Shown here piece by piece: positions 22,196 to 33,067 of a stretch of 64,000 nucleotides of DNA. Positions within the stretch are counted from its first letter, which is position 1, and each line of letters begins with the position of its first letter. The notes under the pieces were generated by a model. That model saw only the letters and a program-made list of their open reading frames with translations, ran no database searches and was not told the DNA's origin. This DNA is from Agrocybe praecox (taxonomy: Eukaryota; Basidiomycota; Agaricomycetes; Agaricales; Agrocybaceae). A program made the translations under genes and the position numbers. The stretch is taken from positions 372,001-436,000 of the forward strand of contig OZ024851.1 of NCBI GenBank assembly GCA_964017145.1, in the 5' to 3' direction.

Positions 22196-22511
22196 TTTTT
22201 CCGTCTTTCTCTCGGTTCTCTCACTTACTTGATATTTTGGCCTGGAATTTTAGGAAAATTTATAAGGAAATTTGTTGCTACAAGTAAAGGCAAAGTAAAG
22301 TAGAAACATGTATTAATTTGGGTATCAAAATTCAAGTAAATCTTGCAAATGATATATGAAGGGGTGTTGGCATTAGTGCGATTAAGTATGAAAGCATATT
22401 TGATTAGAACGGAAGGATCGTGGATGAGGCAGATGCAAAGGAGATACTATGAGTAATACAAAATCAGAGAAAAAGGGGTGATGGCTGAGGGTATATCCCA
22501 TACCGTATATG

Positions 22512-23804
22512 TCAAACTTCTTCAGTAGAATTTCGGATGCTTGTGGCATCACAAAGTACTTCTTGAACTTTAGAGCCTTTGTGATTCTGAGGAGCATCTG
22601 CAAAGGCACCAAGGATGTCATAATTTGGTTCTGAGAACATATTGGTTGAGAACTCCTCGGTTGAATTCTGCTTTCTCAATTCGAGACGGACAACCATGAG
22701 GGTCGGTGCAAATGCCTATCAAATCGATTCAGGGAAATCAGAGAGGCCCCGCAAGGTGGTTTATGATCAACTTACGGTTGTAATCGACGCTATTACACTT
22801 GCGTATGATCCTGCATTGGAAACAGATGCTGTAGACGCCGAAACCGTGGAGCTACTATCGACGAACAAAATTATTGCGCTCATCAATGTTGAGCAGGAGT
22901 ATAGGGCCGAGGACTCTATCGTTATCACAACGATTTTCATGAATTTTCTTCGAGCTTTGTGATTCATGGTTGTTGAGGAATAGATGTTCATGCCAATTGC
23001 AAGTGACACAATTATACTCGTTGCGGCTGTCACACACTGGCTAGCTGCATACAGGATGTTTAAGTCCTGCGCAAATGGACCTGTCTGATAGCGCAGTGGG
23101 TCTAGATAAAAGAAAAAATACATGAGAGTACATGTGATGGTGATCCCTGTAAAACTATATCAATGTACAACTCGGAGTCCGCAGAGAGACTGGAATTACC
23201 GATTTCAACAATATAAATACCCAGAAATGAAAACGTGACGTATTTCCGGTCCCGAAACAATTGCCAGGAACGCCATATCTAAATTCCTTGTCAGAAAGAT
23301 GAAGTAATACGGCTCATCCCTTATTTACCAGCAGCCCATCGGCAAGAACCTGAGCTAATCCCGCTAAGAATGTTGTTATGACGCCTTCTGCGGGGGTACC
23401 CTGGTTGACCACGGTCAAAAAAAAGATATCAAATCTAGTGTTGGCCTCTCCTCCCACAAAGCAGGTAGCTGCGTAATTCCATTCAGCGATCAAAAATCCA
23501 AGAGCGCAAATAAACAGTCCTGCAAGAACACTAGTAACCACTCGGTGGCCTGGCTGCGATCTACGCGCTGTAAGTTGATTAGCATTTCATGCCTCTCTCA
23601 TGCAATATGCCCCTACAATAAATTCGAAATGTTATCAAATAAAACCCAATATATGCTCCTATGTATAGTTGTTAAGTCATGTTACGTTCCATAGAGGCGG
23701 TACGTACCTCCAAGAAATTGTAACAACAATGTCGAGTTCAAGTTAGCGCTAATAATAGATTTTTGAAATGTTATGGGAAAGGTGTCATCGCCCTGCGAAG
23801 ACAT
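22512..23804 (-). CDS. Multi-pass membrane protein of a basidiomycete-expanded seven-helix-type family
   Basis: Five exons keep one frame: 23804-23708, 23567-23329, 23278-23200, 23146-22776 and 22715-22512, for 329 residues. The start MSSQGDDTFPITFQK is followed by several hydrophobic helices, including SVLAGLFICALGFLIAEW. Next is the family-type signature AGLAQVLADGLL-IWRSWQLF, then ITITCTLMYFFF, a long helix pair, and the late signature AFAPTLMVVRLELR before a polar C-tail. I know this layout from uncharacterised basidiomycete membrane proteins with an Asp-Gly-Leu-Leu/Arg-Cys-Trp motif, and the same layout recurs at 35074-36350. Function is unknown; membrane location is clear. It sits between the repeated upstream region (21927-22195) and the intact S/T-rich gene and appears intact. 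Confidence 0.75.
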
Positions 23805-24089
23805 AATGGAATGTGGTTCTGAAGCAACCTAAGTCAAGTAGTTGGTGTTGTTAAGTACTATCACGGACGTCTATTTTGAGGGTTTGAATCATGTTGTCAT
23901 GGTACACTATGTGCCATATCAGCGAGAACAAGCCATCTGACAATCTTACGATGCAGTCTTAATAGAGATAGAACCTTCAACGTTCAACCAGTATATCAGC
24001 ACGATCACAGACACTACAAACAAGCCTTGCTATCAGCCTGAATATTATGCTCACCACGTATGTCATATAATTACTCTCCGACACCATTG

Positions 24090-24158
24090 TAAGGTACGCA
24101 CCTTGCCTACACCCGAAACCGACACAAACGCGCCGTCTCAACGCGCAGCCTAGTGCAA
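24090..24158 (+). repeat. 68-bp dispersed repeat, copy 1
   Basis: TGTAAGGTACGCACCTTGCC and the following 48 bases match 43647-43706 with only a few substitutions, mostly C/T or G/A. Sequence outside the block does not align. Confidence 0.6.
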
Positions 24159-25238
24159 TTTTTATGCTACTTGCCTTTCCTTCCCTGAGTTATCTACCGT
24201 TCTGACGTTACTCAAATCGATTTAATTAGTCGTCATCTTCTCCATCTTCTTTCTGCCATGACTCATCTTTTTCTGTCTGTCCGATGTGTACCGCTTCTTC
24301 TCCCGCGTCTAATTCTCCCACCTTGCACGCTCATAGTCGCTCATATCTATCATCCCACCATTGATTAGCCGTTCGCAACAAATAAACTTATGTCCGTAGT
24401 GACGTCCTCGAGCTTACTAAACACTCCAAGTCAACATTCGATTGATCATCATCATCTCTTTTAAGTCTTCTGCATCATTATACCACTGACATTACTGATT
24501 CGTGTCATCGCCGCCATAAATTGTCCTCGAAAATTCCACATTGTTCCTGGTGTCTCTCCTTTGCTTGGAAATATGCACACTCGCTCCAGCATATATTGTT
24601 ATGCCTATTATCATCTTCCTCGTTCTCCTGATCGTTATTTCATAGGTGCTTCGTCACCGCTGTCTCACCCATCGTACCTTCACGTGTAGCCATCAATGGA
24701 TTAGACTTAGATCGATAAGCGAGCATTGGAGGGAGCTGAAGATCCGGTATGAGCTTTACGGTTATAGCCTTGCTATACTCCAGAGCCAATAGTTTGCTGC
24801 TCCCTTGACCTTCATGTTGGGCTTCAGAATTTCGTAGCAGGTTTTTGTAGCTTGATTTCCTTGTACAAGATACTTTTAGTACTCACATTTTTATATTCGG
24901 TGTCGTGTCGAACGTGTCGCGGGGGTACATTCATAGATAGGAATGCAACTAACCACACCAGACATGGCCATTCACCTAAGGTACCATATATTACACTCGG
25001 AATGTATTAGAATATCGTCGTCAATACGATGGTTTTGAGGGTTAAAATCCTGTTTGTAAACGCAAGATATACAGTAAGTCACTCACCATATCAAGAAATC
25101 GGGTTTGGGAGCCGAGAATAGGGATGAATGCTGCATGGATACCCGGGCATTAATCTTATGTTCTCGAGTTCATCTCGGACGGATGAATATAGTTGGGTAT
25201 GGCACGTTCAGCCTCGCGATACTGCTCGGTTGAACGCT

Positions 25239-25325
25239 GGAGCAGTCCAGGATGCAGCTGGATGGCGTAGCTGGGCTCGTAAGCGCGTCGATTAGCCTTG
25301 CACGGTGGCAGACGCTATCAACGTG
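25239..25325 (+). repeat. Dispersed SINE-like repeat, copy 1
   Basis: GGAGCAGTCCAGGATGCAGC, GCGTAGCTGGGCTCGTAAG and GCGTCGATTAGCCTTGCACG are shared with copies at 28868, 33925 (inverted) and 44395. This copy is truncated at the 3' side. Confidence 0.6.
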
Positions 25326-26167
25326 GCACGCCGCAGTCATCTGTTGACTCTGGTTCTGATTCTGATTCCGTGACAGCATCAGCGTGCGCGTGCGCAGTTT
25401 ATTGGCTTACATGGATAGTAGTGCTAGTACTTACTGTGCATGGGACTCGTATGTGAATATGTATTAGCCCTGGTCCATAGACCATGGTTGTGGTACTGCA
25501 GGTATGGTCAAAGGTCAAAGGTACGAGATACGTGTGATTAGGCGTACTCGTGAGGGTTTGCCGAATAACTAATCAGAGTTCTTCTCAAAAGTCTGAATGA
25601 GCGCTTTCGCCTTAGCTTTGAACCCAGCGATCTAGAAGTACGAAGAAAGTAGTATGTATAGACATCACCCGATGCCTGTATGGTGTGACGTTAATATTGG
25701 GATATCTTCATACGGTGATAAGCTGCTGCCACACGCACACACGGGAGAGGCGCCGGAGTCGGCTGTGTACTTGTTGTGTACGCAAACTTGACAAGTCAAA
25801 GAATAAAGTATAATATATCAGCGGCGGTGGCATCGTAAATTAAATTCACGACAGCGGCATGCACAATCTGCGGATAATGGATGGGTGGGTGATCTGCTGT
25901 CGTAGAAGCCGAAGGTAAGTTAGAGAGGAATTGGGAATCGGGACCCAGAGCATGATGTGTGGTCCGTGCGAGAGTTGAGTTTGGGGCGTCGGTGTTGAGA
26001 CCGACATAGTGTACTATGCCTTTGTACCGGCGCCATGTACCGACGCCACACACACCGATCACTTGCTATAGTCGGGGATCACGGTAATTCTATCCCAATT
26101 CAGCAAGTGAGCTGCTGAATTGGGATACGTCCGAGGGTTCTTTGTGTCTTTTCTCCGAGGTGGGAGT

Positions 26168-26346
26168 GCTATAAGAACCAAGGAGGATGCTCTCTTTCTC
26201 TTTCATCCTCAAAGGTACGTCGTGTACTATCCTCCTTCCTTCGCTGCTCACACTCACACAGAAAATTTCCTTTCGTTCATAAACGAACCTTCAAGTACGT
26301 CCCCCTCTCATCGTCCCGCTATTACACACTCTCACTACTCCAACAG
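26168..26346 (+). promoter_or_regulatory. TATA-like box and 5' UTR intron of the S/T-rich gene
   Basis: GCTATAAGAACC starts at 26168. A 5' UTR intron of about 132 bp is predicted at 26215-26346 (AAAG|GTACGTCG ... CAACAG|ACAAAAACAATG). Both the box and the splice sites are kept in the decayed paralogue at 20107-20291. Confidence 0.5.
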
Positions 26347-26355
26347 ACAAAAACA

Positions 26356-27483
26356 ATGCATTCCACCTTCCTTATTGCCCTCTGTATGGCCGCTACCACC
26401 GTCATGGCCTCCCCCGTTCCCGCGCCAGTGGGCGTCGGTGTGGAAACACCTGAACTGGTGAACCGTGCTCAGTTCGCAGGTGCGCACTGTGGCCCTGATA
26501 ACCCTGATACGAGCACTCTGTCCACTTACGCGATCACCTCCATCACTCCCATTTCTTCTTCTCTTGGTGTCTCTGCCTCTGCCTCCGCCCATTCTGCTTC
26601 GACGTCGTCCCATGCTGGTGCGCCTACTACTACTACCACGCATACATCTAACCCTACGATTACCTTGACCTCGACTGGGACACCACTGGGACCGTCTACT
26701 ACTACTACCTCGTCGGGTGGTATCGCGACTACCGTGCGTCCTGGGACTACTGTGTCTCCATCCTCTACTGCCTCGGGCCATGCTGGCACATCTGCACCCA
26801 CGATTACGACCGCGTCTGCATCCCATTCTCATTCGACCACCGATCCATTCGGTACCCCTTCCACTGTCTCGGCACATACCCCGTCGTCGTCCTCTGCACC
26901 TCCGCACGGCACTACGTCCCACTCGGGTGTCAACCCCACTTTGTCGTTGTCGTCGTCGCACCTTGGGTCGCCGTCTTCGTCGACTTTGCATGCCTCGGGA
27001 TCACCATTCACGACCACAACTACTACCACGCGCACTACGACTGCGACCACGACTGTGCGCACAGGCTCGCCCGGATATGGGTATGGCAGCGGTGGTAGCG
27101 GAAGCAATGGCTCGTCGGGCTCTGAAAGTGGAAGTGGTAGCGGTGGTGGCAGCGGTGGCTTGGGAGGAGTCACTGGTGGTCTCGGAGGAGTCACTGGCGG
27201 TCTCGGAGGCCTCGGAGGAGCAACTGGTGGTCTCGGAGGCGTCACTGGCGGTCTCGGAGGCCTCGGAGGAATCACTGGCGGTCTCGGAGGAGTCACTGGC
27301 TCTGGTGGAGGGCCCTCCGCTGATACGAACTGTGCTCTTGGGAGGTACGTTTTCATTTTCCTTTTCTTTTCTCATCACCTTCTGACGTGTACGTTGTACA
27401 GCGACGAGCTAGCGGTGTGTGGTCTCGGTCAGACGGTTTCCAGTGTTGTCAAGTCTGTTGACAAATTGGTGCAAGGCCTTTGA
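26356..27483 (+). CDS. Secreted Ser/Thr-rich and Gly-rich protein
   Basis: Exon 1 is 26356-27344 and exon 2 is 27402-27483, with a 57-bp intron (GGAG|GTACGT ... TACAG). A signal peptide (MHSTFLIALCMAATTVMAS) is followed by Pro-Val-Pro-Ala-Pro and a conserved box TPELVNRAQFAGAHCG. A long Ser/Thr/Ala/His tract follows that should be heavily O-glycosylated, then a Gly-Ser linker, then seven or more GGLGGVTGG-type repeats (27151-27312). The C-terminal part has Cys in NCALG and AVCGLG and ends VVKSVDKLVQGL. There is no GPI signal, so it is probably a soluble or wall-associated extracellular glycoprotein. I do not recognise a named family. It is the intact member of a pair; the other member is broken and inverted at 20302-21922. 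Confidence 0.75.
   Translation: MHSTFLIALCMAATTVMASPVPAPVGVGVETPELVNRAQFAGAHCGPDNPDTSTLSTYAITSITPISSSLGVSASASAHSASTSSHAGAPTTTTTHTSNPTITLTSTGTPLGPSTTTTSSGGIATTVRPGTTVSPSSTASGHAGTSAPTITTASASHSHSTTDPFGTPSTVSAHTPSSSSAPPHGTTSHSGVNPTLSLSSSHLGSPSSSTLHASGSPFTTTTTTTRTTTATTTVRTGSPGYGYGSGGSGSNGSSGSESGSGSGGGSGGLGGVTGGLGGVTGGLGGLGGATGGLGGVTGGLGGLGGITGGLGGVTGSGGGPSADTNCALGRYVFIFLFFSHHLLTCTLYSDELAVCGLGQTVSSVVKSVDKLVQGL
27151..27312 (+). repeat. Gly-rich minisatellite inside the S/T-rich gene
   Basis: In-frame 12-24 bp units built from GGTCTCGGAGGAGTCACTGG encode Gly-Gly-Leu-Gly-Gly-Val-Thr modules. Units are near identical, so copy number probably varies between strains. Confidence 0.7.
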
Positions 27484-28599
27484 AAAAGACGCGTTCTGTC
27501 GTTTTTTTGCTTTCTCGTTTTCTTTCATTCCGCGCCACTCCTTTTTTTTGCCGCTCGCTTATTTTCGCTCTTAGATTTGGACCTTGGACGCTTTTCTCTC
27601 TCTCGTTGTTCTGCCGTGTTCGATTGATTGATTTTGCATACGTACTGTACTCTTTGTGTGTGTTGTTTTAGAATAAAATTGCATTCATTTGCGTATTGTG
27701 CGTGTGCGTGGAGTGGCAATGTGACTGCTTGAATCTTGGTATTTACTTTTGTGAACTATCGTGTTTTCGAAATGTATATCGAGAGATGGCATGACTCGAG
27801 TTAGCTGGGTTGGGACGATTTGGACTTGGGAGAGAGAAACAGAGAAACAGAGAGATGGAGACTCAGAGGAAGAAATAGGCATGGGCAGATACTGCTACTG
27901 TGAGAGGTGTCGGTGACCTGTGATGTAAGTATATGAATGATGGGATGGGATGGGATGGGGAGGTCGAAAAGACGGTGAGCAGAGCAGAGCAGAGCAGACA
28001 TACCAAGCAACGCACAATGGGAGAGGCTACAAACTGAACGAGAGGTCACGCCGGTCATAAATCGAGGAAATTTAAAATAGGTGCTCGATGAAGACGAAGG
28101 TAGGTACGGACGGATGAATATCGCATGCGAGGGTAAGCTGTAAGTACTTAAGTACTTACTTACTATACTTACTAGTTAGCGAGAGACGCTGGGATATCTG
28201 AAAAGGCAGGCCGTGGCGCCGCTGGGCCTAGTAAGTATAGTATCCTAACCGTCATCGTCTCAGTCTTGCACGACGTCGACTTGAATATCATACTTATATC
28301 GTGTCAAAGTTTCAATGGAACCTGAACCTTCCACAAATGTTCGTTTTTCGTGAAAGAACTTTCGTAGGGCTCGAAAGAAATGAAAATAAACGAAAAATAA
28401 ATCTCAAGTCCAAAAACCCGCCTAGCCGCATAGATGCATAAGTAAATATTTTGACGCGCATCACTTCGGCAGCGGCCACGTGGGAGTCTGATGGCGATGA
28501 CCGAGTATCAAGGTACTTGGCTTGAAACGACCTCAGCCATTCCGAGTTCTCCTCAAAGAAATATAATGAGACGAGTCAGAATCGTCTCGAGAATTCCAC
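27484..28599. other. Intergenic with short tandem repeats
   Basis: 3' flank of the S/T-rich gene. It contains (GGGAT)n at 27937-27959, (GCAGA)n at 27978-28000 and an AAGTACTTA-rich direct/inverted repeat at 28140-28182. The flank up to about 28190 has an inverted relative at 21073-21689. No gene is seen. Confidence 0.5.
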
Positions 28600-28866
28600 C
28601 TTGCCAAACACAATTTAGGTAAGTGGTGATGCGTCAAGGATATCAATGGGAACGAAAACGGAGAGAGCAAATAGAGAATGTGAGTTTAAGCGGATGGTAT
28701 TATCAAAATAACTACCGTGCTGTAGGTACCCTCTTTATACTATACTGTACCATTAAATGTATACTAAAATAAGTATAAGGTTTACCTCGAGCCTATCATA
28801 CGACGAAACCATGAGGAATCAAATATTTCAAAGGTGAGAAAGCGGAGCGATTGGCAACAGAGCCGT
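28600..28866. repeat. Segmental duplicate of 3000-3215
   Basis: Ordered matches as described for 3000-3215, with about 100 extra bases at 28690-28795 that contain near-palindromic GTATACTAAAATAAGTATA text. A SINE-like repeat begins exactly where the match stops. Confidence 0.6.
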
Positions 28867-28867
28867 T

Positions 28868-29040
28868 GGAGCAGTCCAGAATGCAGCTAGAGGCGTAGCT
28901 GGGCTCGTAAGTGCGTCGAGCAGCCTCGCACGATGGCGGTAATGGTCAAAGCAAGGGTGGTTCGGCTATGTACGCGTCGCGGTCACATAGAGTCTGTACA
29001 CGATCTAATCTAATCAGACCGGTTGCACTGCCACACCGTT
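28868..29040 (+). repeat. Dispersed SINE-like repeat, copy 2 (fullest)
   Basis: The repeat runs from GGAGCAGTCCAGAATGCAGC through GCGTAGCTGGGCTCGTAAG, GTCGAGCAGCCTCGCACGAT, GGTTCGGCTATGTACGCGTC and CGATCTAATCTAATCAGACC. The GTAGCTGGGCTCG and GGTTCGGCT stretches loosely recall RNA polymerase III A and B boxes. Confidence 0.6.
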
Positions 29041-29383
29041 TAATGTCAGAATGGTGTGAAGAAGACCCGGAGAAAATCCGAAGAAAACAAACCCAGTTCA
29101 AGTTGGTTTATCAGCTCACCATCGACTGCAAGGAACGAGGCAATACTTGATATGCCGGATAGCATAAGTTATTATTATGTTTACAGTTTGACATATGAAT
29201 TCCAAGAGTTCTCGTTGTCGGTAGGCGTATCTACAGTCTCTTTTGGTTTGATGCCTGTTATTTTTGGATTTCCCAAAAAATTGAGTGGGATGACGCGGAC
29301 AATCCTACGCTTATCGAGGCTCGATAGTGTTGAAATTTCTCAAGTCCGTTTGATACGCGGTTATTTCCCGAACGGATCATTGG

Positions 29384-30355
29384 CACTGCTGGCTCTGATA
29401 GCTATATGTCCGACATATACCTAAAAAATATACGTAATGTGTATTTTAGACATACGTTCGGCATACAGATGATATGTATGCCGGCCATATCTCCGACCTA
29501 CACATGATGTGTATGCTACAGTATATGTCTGGAATACAGCCGACATATATTTAATGTGTATGTCGGCTGTATTCTCGACATACACGTGACATATATTTCA
29601 AACCTATATTCCGGACATACATATTACGTATATTCCCAAAATATAGCGTGGAAATATAGGACTCGTGTCGCTGAGCGGCACGCTGATACGCTGAGCGCAT
29701 TCGCTCAATTAGGACACGCTGTGAACCAGATTAGCGAGTCGAGGCTCGGATCTTTGCGAGTCGCTGGTTATCCACTTCGTGCCGGAGTTAGGGTTCGATT
29801 GGTACTCCCGATTCAGGCACACAGATAAGGATAAGATAAGGATAAGATTCGAACGTGCCATTTTGTTACTCCTGTGACAGTCTTCGGGCTCGGACACCTC
29901 ATACTGGCGATAACGGACGGAGGCTTATTTAATATCATATCTATTACTATATTAGGTCCAGTACAGTAATATACGACCCTGGTTGCCAAGCGGAGTCTAA
30001 ATCTGAAAGTACCAATCGAACTACTACTCCTTCGTGCCGCTCGATATTTCCACGCCATATTTTGAGAATATACGTAATATGTATGTCCGGAATATAGGTT
30101 TGAAATATATGTCACGTGTATATCGAGAATACAGCCGACATACACATTAAATATATGTCGGCTGTATTCCAGACATATACTGTAGCATACACATCATGTG
30201 TATGTCGGAGATATGGCCGGCATACATATCATCTGTATGCCGCACGTATGTCTAAAATACATATCATGTGTATGTCCAACGTATAGGTAAATAAATACAC
30301 ATTACATATATTTTTTAGGCATATGTCGGACATATAGCTATCAGAGCCAGCAGTG
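29384..30355. mobile_element. CACTA-like non-autonomous foldback element with TGG target duplication
   Basis: The two ends are perfect inverted repeats over at least 35 bp, beginning CACTGCTGGCTCTGATAGC, and the inverted homology extends inward for about 280 bp on the left arm (29384-29665) and the matching right arm (30050-30355). The element is flanked by TGG on both sides (29381-29383 and 30356-30358). A CACTG terminus plus a 3-bp target duplication is the hallmark of CACTA/EnSpm DNA transposons. Arms are built from short palindromic ATACAC/GTATGT modules. The 385-bp centre has no transposase frame, so it must depend on another copy. Confidence 0.75.
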
Positions 30356-30358
30356 TGG

Positions 30359-30824
30359 ACGCATCGACACACGGCCGGCACGTCCGGCATGTGGATGCGG
30401 ACTTTGACTGTGGCTGCTTGCTGGCTTCGGTCTTTGTTCGGTCTTCGAATCCATTTCAGAGTGCGGGCTGGTTGGGCTCCTCACAGACTGCCAGTGCGTT
30501 CGTGGTAGGAATATGCCGGATTTCTGGCTATAAGCGGGGTGAAAAGAGGGAAGAACTCGGGTAAAAAGAAAATTTGCGCAACTTGCGTATATTTCACAAA
30601 CTTCTTTTCTACATACTTGAATCATCGGTCTCAGTATACCATATATGTATGTAGAGTGACACTGGCTATATTTATTTATTTTTTATGTTGTAATATTGCT
30701 ACTCTGGATCGAATCGAATGGCGACTGCCTTTATCATATCAACTGACTACCTGATTTCTCTGTTACGGAATTATCTTAGTCCTACTCTTACTCTTTCAAC
30801 CCTTCTTTACCTTTGGTGTCTCGG
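30359..30824. other. Intergenic, no gene seen
   Basis: Short frames only; AT-rich from about 30600. Confidence 0.4.
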
Positions 30825-31690
30825 TTAAAACTGAAAAAAGCAAAAGCTGGGTCCACTATATTCACATTTCTCCGTAATATCCTGTGCAGCACCTATGGGA
30901 TGGGCAAATATACCTTTGATCGCCATGGTCCTGGTCGAATCGTCCACCCGGAAGGGTACGTTCGCATTGTAGTCCGCCAAGCGTAGATCGAGACGCCGGA
31001 GGTTAGGAAACCGTAACAGAGTGATATTTTCGTACGAAAGGTTGTGCAAATTGGCGCAGAAATATCGAATCGTCGGGTTTTCCACCGGAGTCTGTCTCGT
31101 AAAAGGGCCGGGCCCCATCTCAACTTTGAAGCTTACCAAAGCTTGAAGTCTCTCGACTAGCAAGTAAACGTCCTCTGGGCCGACTGCTATATTGTCGCAG
31201 GCCAATACCTTCAACTTTGTAAGCCAAGCCTCACGGGGCTCATTGATTGATCGAAGTTTGAGGGACATCACGGACTGTGTCTTGGTTGGCACAAGTTCCG
31301 AGTCAGCTTCAAGAGTAGGAGCTTGGTAAGAGCTCAGTGATATGTTCTCAAGATCGCGGTGACCAAGCATCTGGAAAATACCACTAACGGCGAGATGGAA
31401 GTTCTCAGTTTGGACTGACACGTTCAATGGCTTCAGCAAATATAGGCTTTTCAGGTTAGGACTCAAGGACTCTCGAGCTCTGCTTTCTCTGTATAAAGAT
31501 GTGATGCCAATGAGTAGTCCCTTCATAATTTCTTCGGGTAACGACAGGTAAACGTGCCTCCAATGACCTGCATGCTCCAAGCATCTAGATAGGAATTCAA
31601 GCACGTTATTAATGTATCCAGTCATAGTCGACGGCGGCACGTCCACGTGACTCGTCATCGACGTTTCCTCTAATGCAAAGTTTATTTATA
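30825..31690 (-). CDS. Leucine-rich protein resembling the C-terminal part of a fungal F-box/LRR protein
   Basis: Open on the minus strand from about 31690, with the first in-frame ATG at 31658. Spaced leucine motifs occur in order: GHWRHVYLSLP, NLKSLYLLKPLNV, LENISLSSYQ, LTKLKVLACDN, LQALVSFKVEM and FPNLRRLDLRLADY. This is the pattern of the irregular LRR part of basidiomycete F-box proteins, which recruit substrates to SCF ubiquitin ligases. No F-box is present. The upstream ORF (31609-32022) overlaps in another frame, so this may be the 3' half of one frameshifted gene. No convincing intron rescues the join. Confidence 0.4.
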
Positions 31691-32022
31691 AACTGTGCCT
31701 CCTCATCGTTCTCAGGCTTGGTGTCGTCCATTTTGAAACACAAGGCCAGCGCAAATGGTTTGATGGTCTCTGGGTCTTTGAAAGCATTTGAAATTTGATC
31801 GCCCATCTCTCTGAGATCCGCATTGGTAGGGTTGTCGAGAGTGACAAAATAGACGTCGTTGTCGCGAAGCTCAGTCGTCAATGGTGAGCACATTTGACTG
31901 TGAATATGACCGTCGTTCTTGTTTCCAACGTCATGGCAGTAGCGCTCAAACGTATTGCGGATAACGACTCCGTCCGTATATAACTCTTTCAGTTTTTCGA
32001 GGACCTGATTTGCTTCAGACAT
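31609..32022 (-). CDS. Small ORF, unknown, overlapping the LRR-like ORF in another frame
   Basis: A 137-residue frame starting MSEANQVLEKLKELYTDGVV, with normal codon content and a mixed charged composition (for example DNPTNADLREMGDQISNAF). It ends in DYDWIH inside the start of the next frame. There is no F-box and I recognise no family. It could be the 5' exon of the LRR-like gene, with a frameshift in 31609-31690. Confidence 0.35.
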   Translation of the reverse strand: MSEANQVLEKLKELYTDGVVIRNTFERYCHDVGNKNDGHIHSQMCSPLTTELRDNDVYFVTLDNPTNADLREMGDQISNAFKDPETIKPFALALCFKMDDTKPENDEEAQFINKLCIRGNVDDESRGRAAVDYDWIH

Positions 32023-33055
32023 ACTGCTAGAGTAATGCTTTATCCGGGATGTTCGAGGAAAGGATGATATTGGCAGGAGAATATGTAGGACGTAGGAGTA
32101 GTAGTGACTGAATGCACAATAACTGCGATTTTGAGACCCTTATATATCGCAGAGCTTACATCATTTCAGACGAGTGATTGGATTTCCATTCAGTACTCGA
32201 AACGACAAAAATTCCCTAAATGAACGCAAACCAGTAGGTAGTAGAGTCTGACTCCTGCTGCGCCGAGGCTGTAAAGCGCTCTACAAACGACAAAATCAAT
32301 ATCCATTAAAGGAAATTGAATGTATCTTTAGTAATGTATGTAGATATTGCTGCACGTTTCTCATGTCGTTTCTTGATACTAAGGCGGCCGATCCCGGAAT
32401 CTCTTGTGCATCTTTCTATAAGCTCGTCCACATATATACATATTCTTCTAGGTTAGATGTGGCGTAGTAAGTCCGTACTAGTAGAATGATGACGTGCACC
32501 GCACTCGTACCGACGTACGTACCATATTCCCTCAGGCTATCGTGGCATCTAGCCCGGTTTATCTTCCCAAGGATAACGCAAGAGAATATAACTCTATTTA
32601 TCACTTGAACATGAATATCACATTCATCAGACGTCCACTTAAATGGAAATCCCAAACATATTAGGATACATACACATGCACGTGACAAGTAGCCGGCGCT
32701 AAACTTGTTTTAGTGCGCCCAAGCTTGTGGGAAAACGGAAAACACCATGACCCGAGAGGGCGGGCGAGCTCTAAAGATATGACGTGGAGCTAGAAGTCTT
32801 GGAGTTATTCTGACCTTGTGACTCTCAACTCCAGCTCGTTCCCTAATTTCGGAAATATACACTCCTTTAGGACGCTGCTGCAGCATGTCCGGTATTTTGA
32901 ATGTGGTGGCAGTAGCTGTCAAGGAATGATGGAACTCTACACTATCTAATCTAATCTAAGCAGGCCGGATCGCAGTGCCACAACGACATTAACACAACCC
33001 GCCTCGTAGACCTGTGGATTTCTTTGCATATATATAAAATAAACTGAACGTCGTT
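32023..33055. other. Intergenic, no gene seen; holds a tail fragment of the SINE-like repeat
   Basis: CTATCTAATCTAATCTAAGC at 32941-32960, followed by AGGCCGG...GCAGTGCCACAACG, matches the 3' tail of the dispersed repeat at 29010-29035. Otherwise featureless. Confidence 0.4.
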
Positions 33056-33067
33056 ATGTTCTCTTTA

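Larger units (their letters stand above)
23805..26160. other. Long intergenic region, no gene seen
   Basis: No coding pattern beyond short random frames. It contains a 68-bp repeat shared with 43647 (24090-24158) and one copy of a dispersed SINE-like repeat (25239-25325). Confidence 0.45.

Noticed and set aside
29440..29640. Possible CRISPR-like array of short spaced repeats
   Set aside because: The ATGTCGG/ATACAC modules are palindromic sub-repeats of a foldback transposon arm, mirrored on the other arm; spacers are not unique and the host is a eukaryote.
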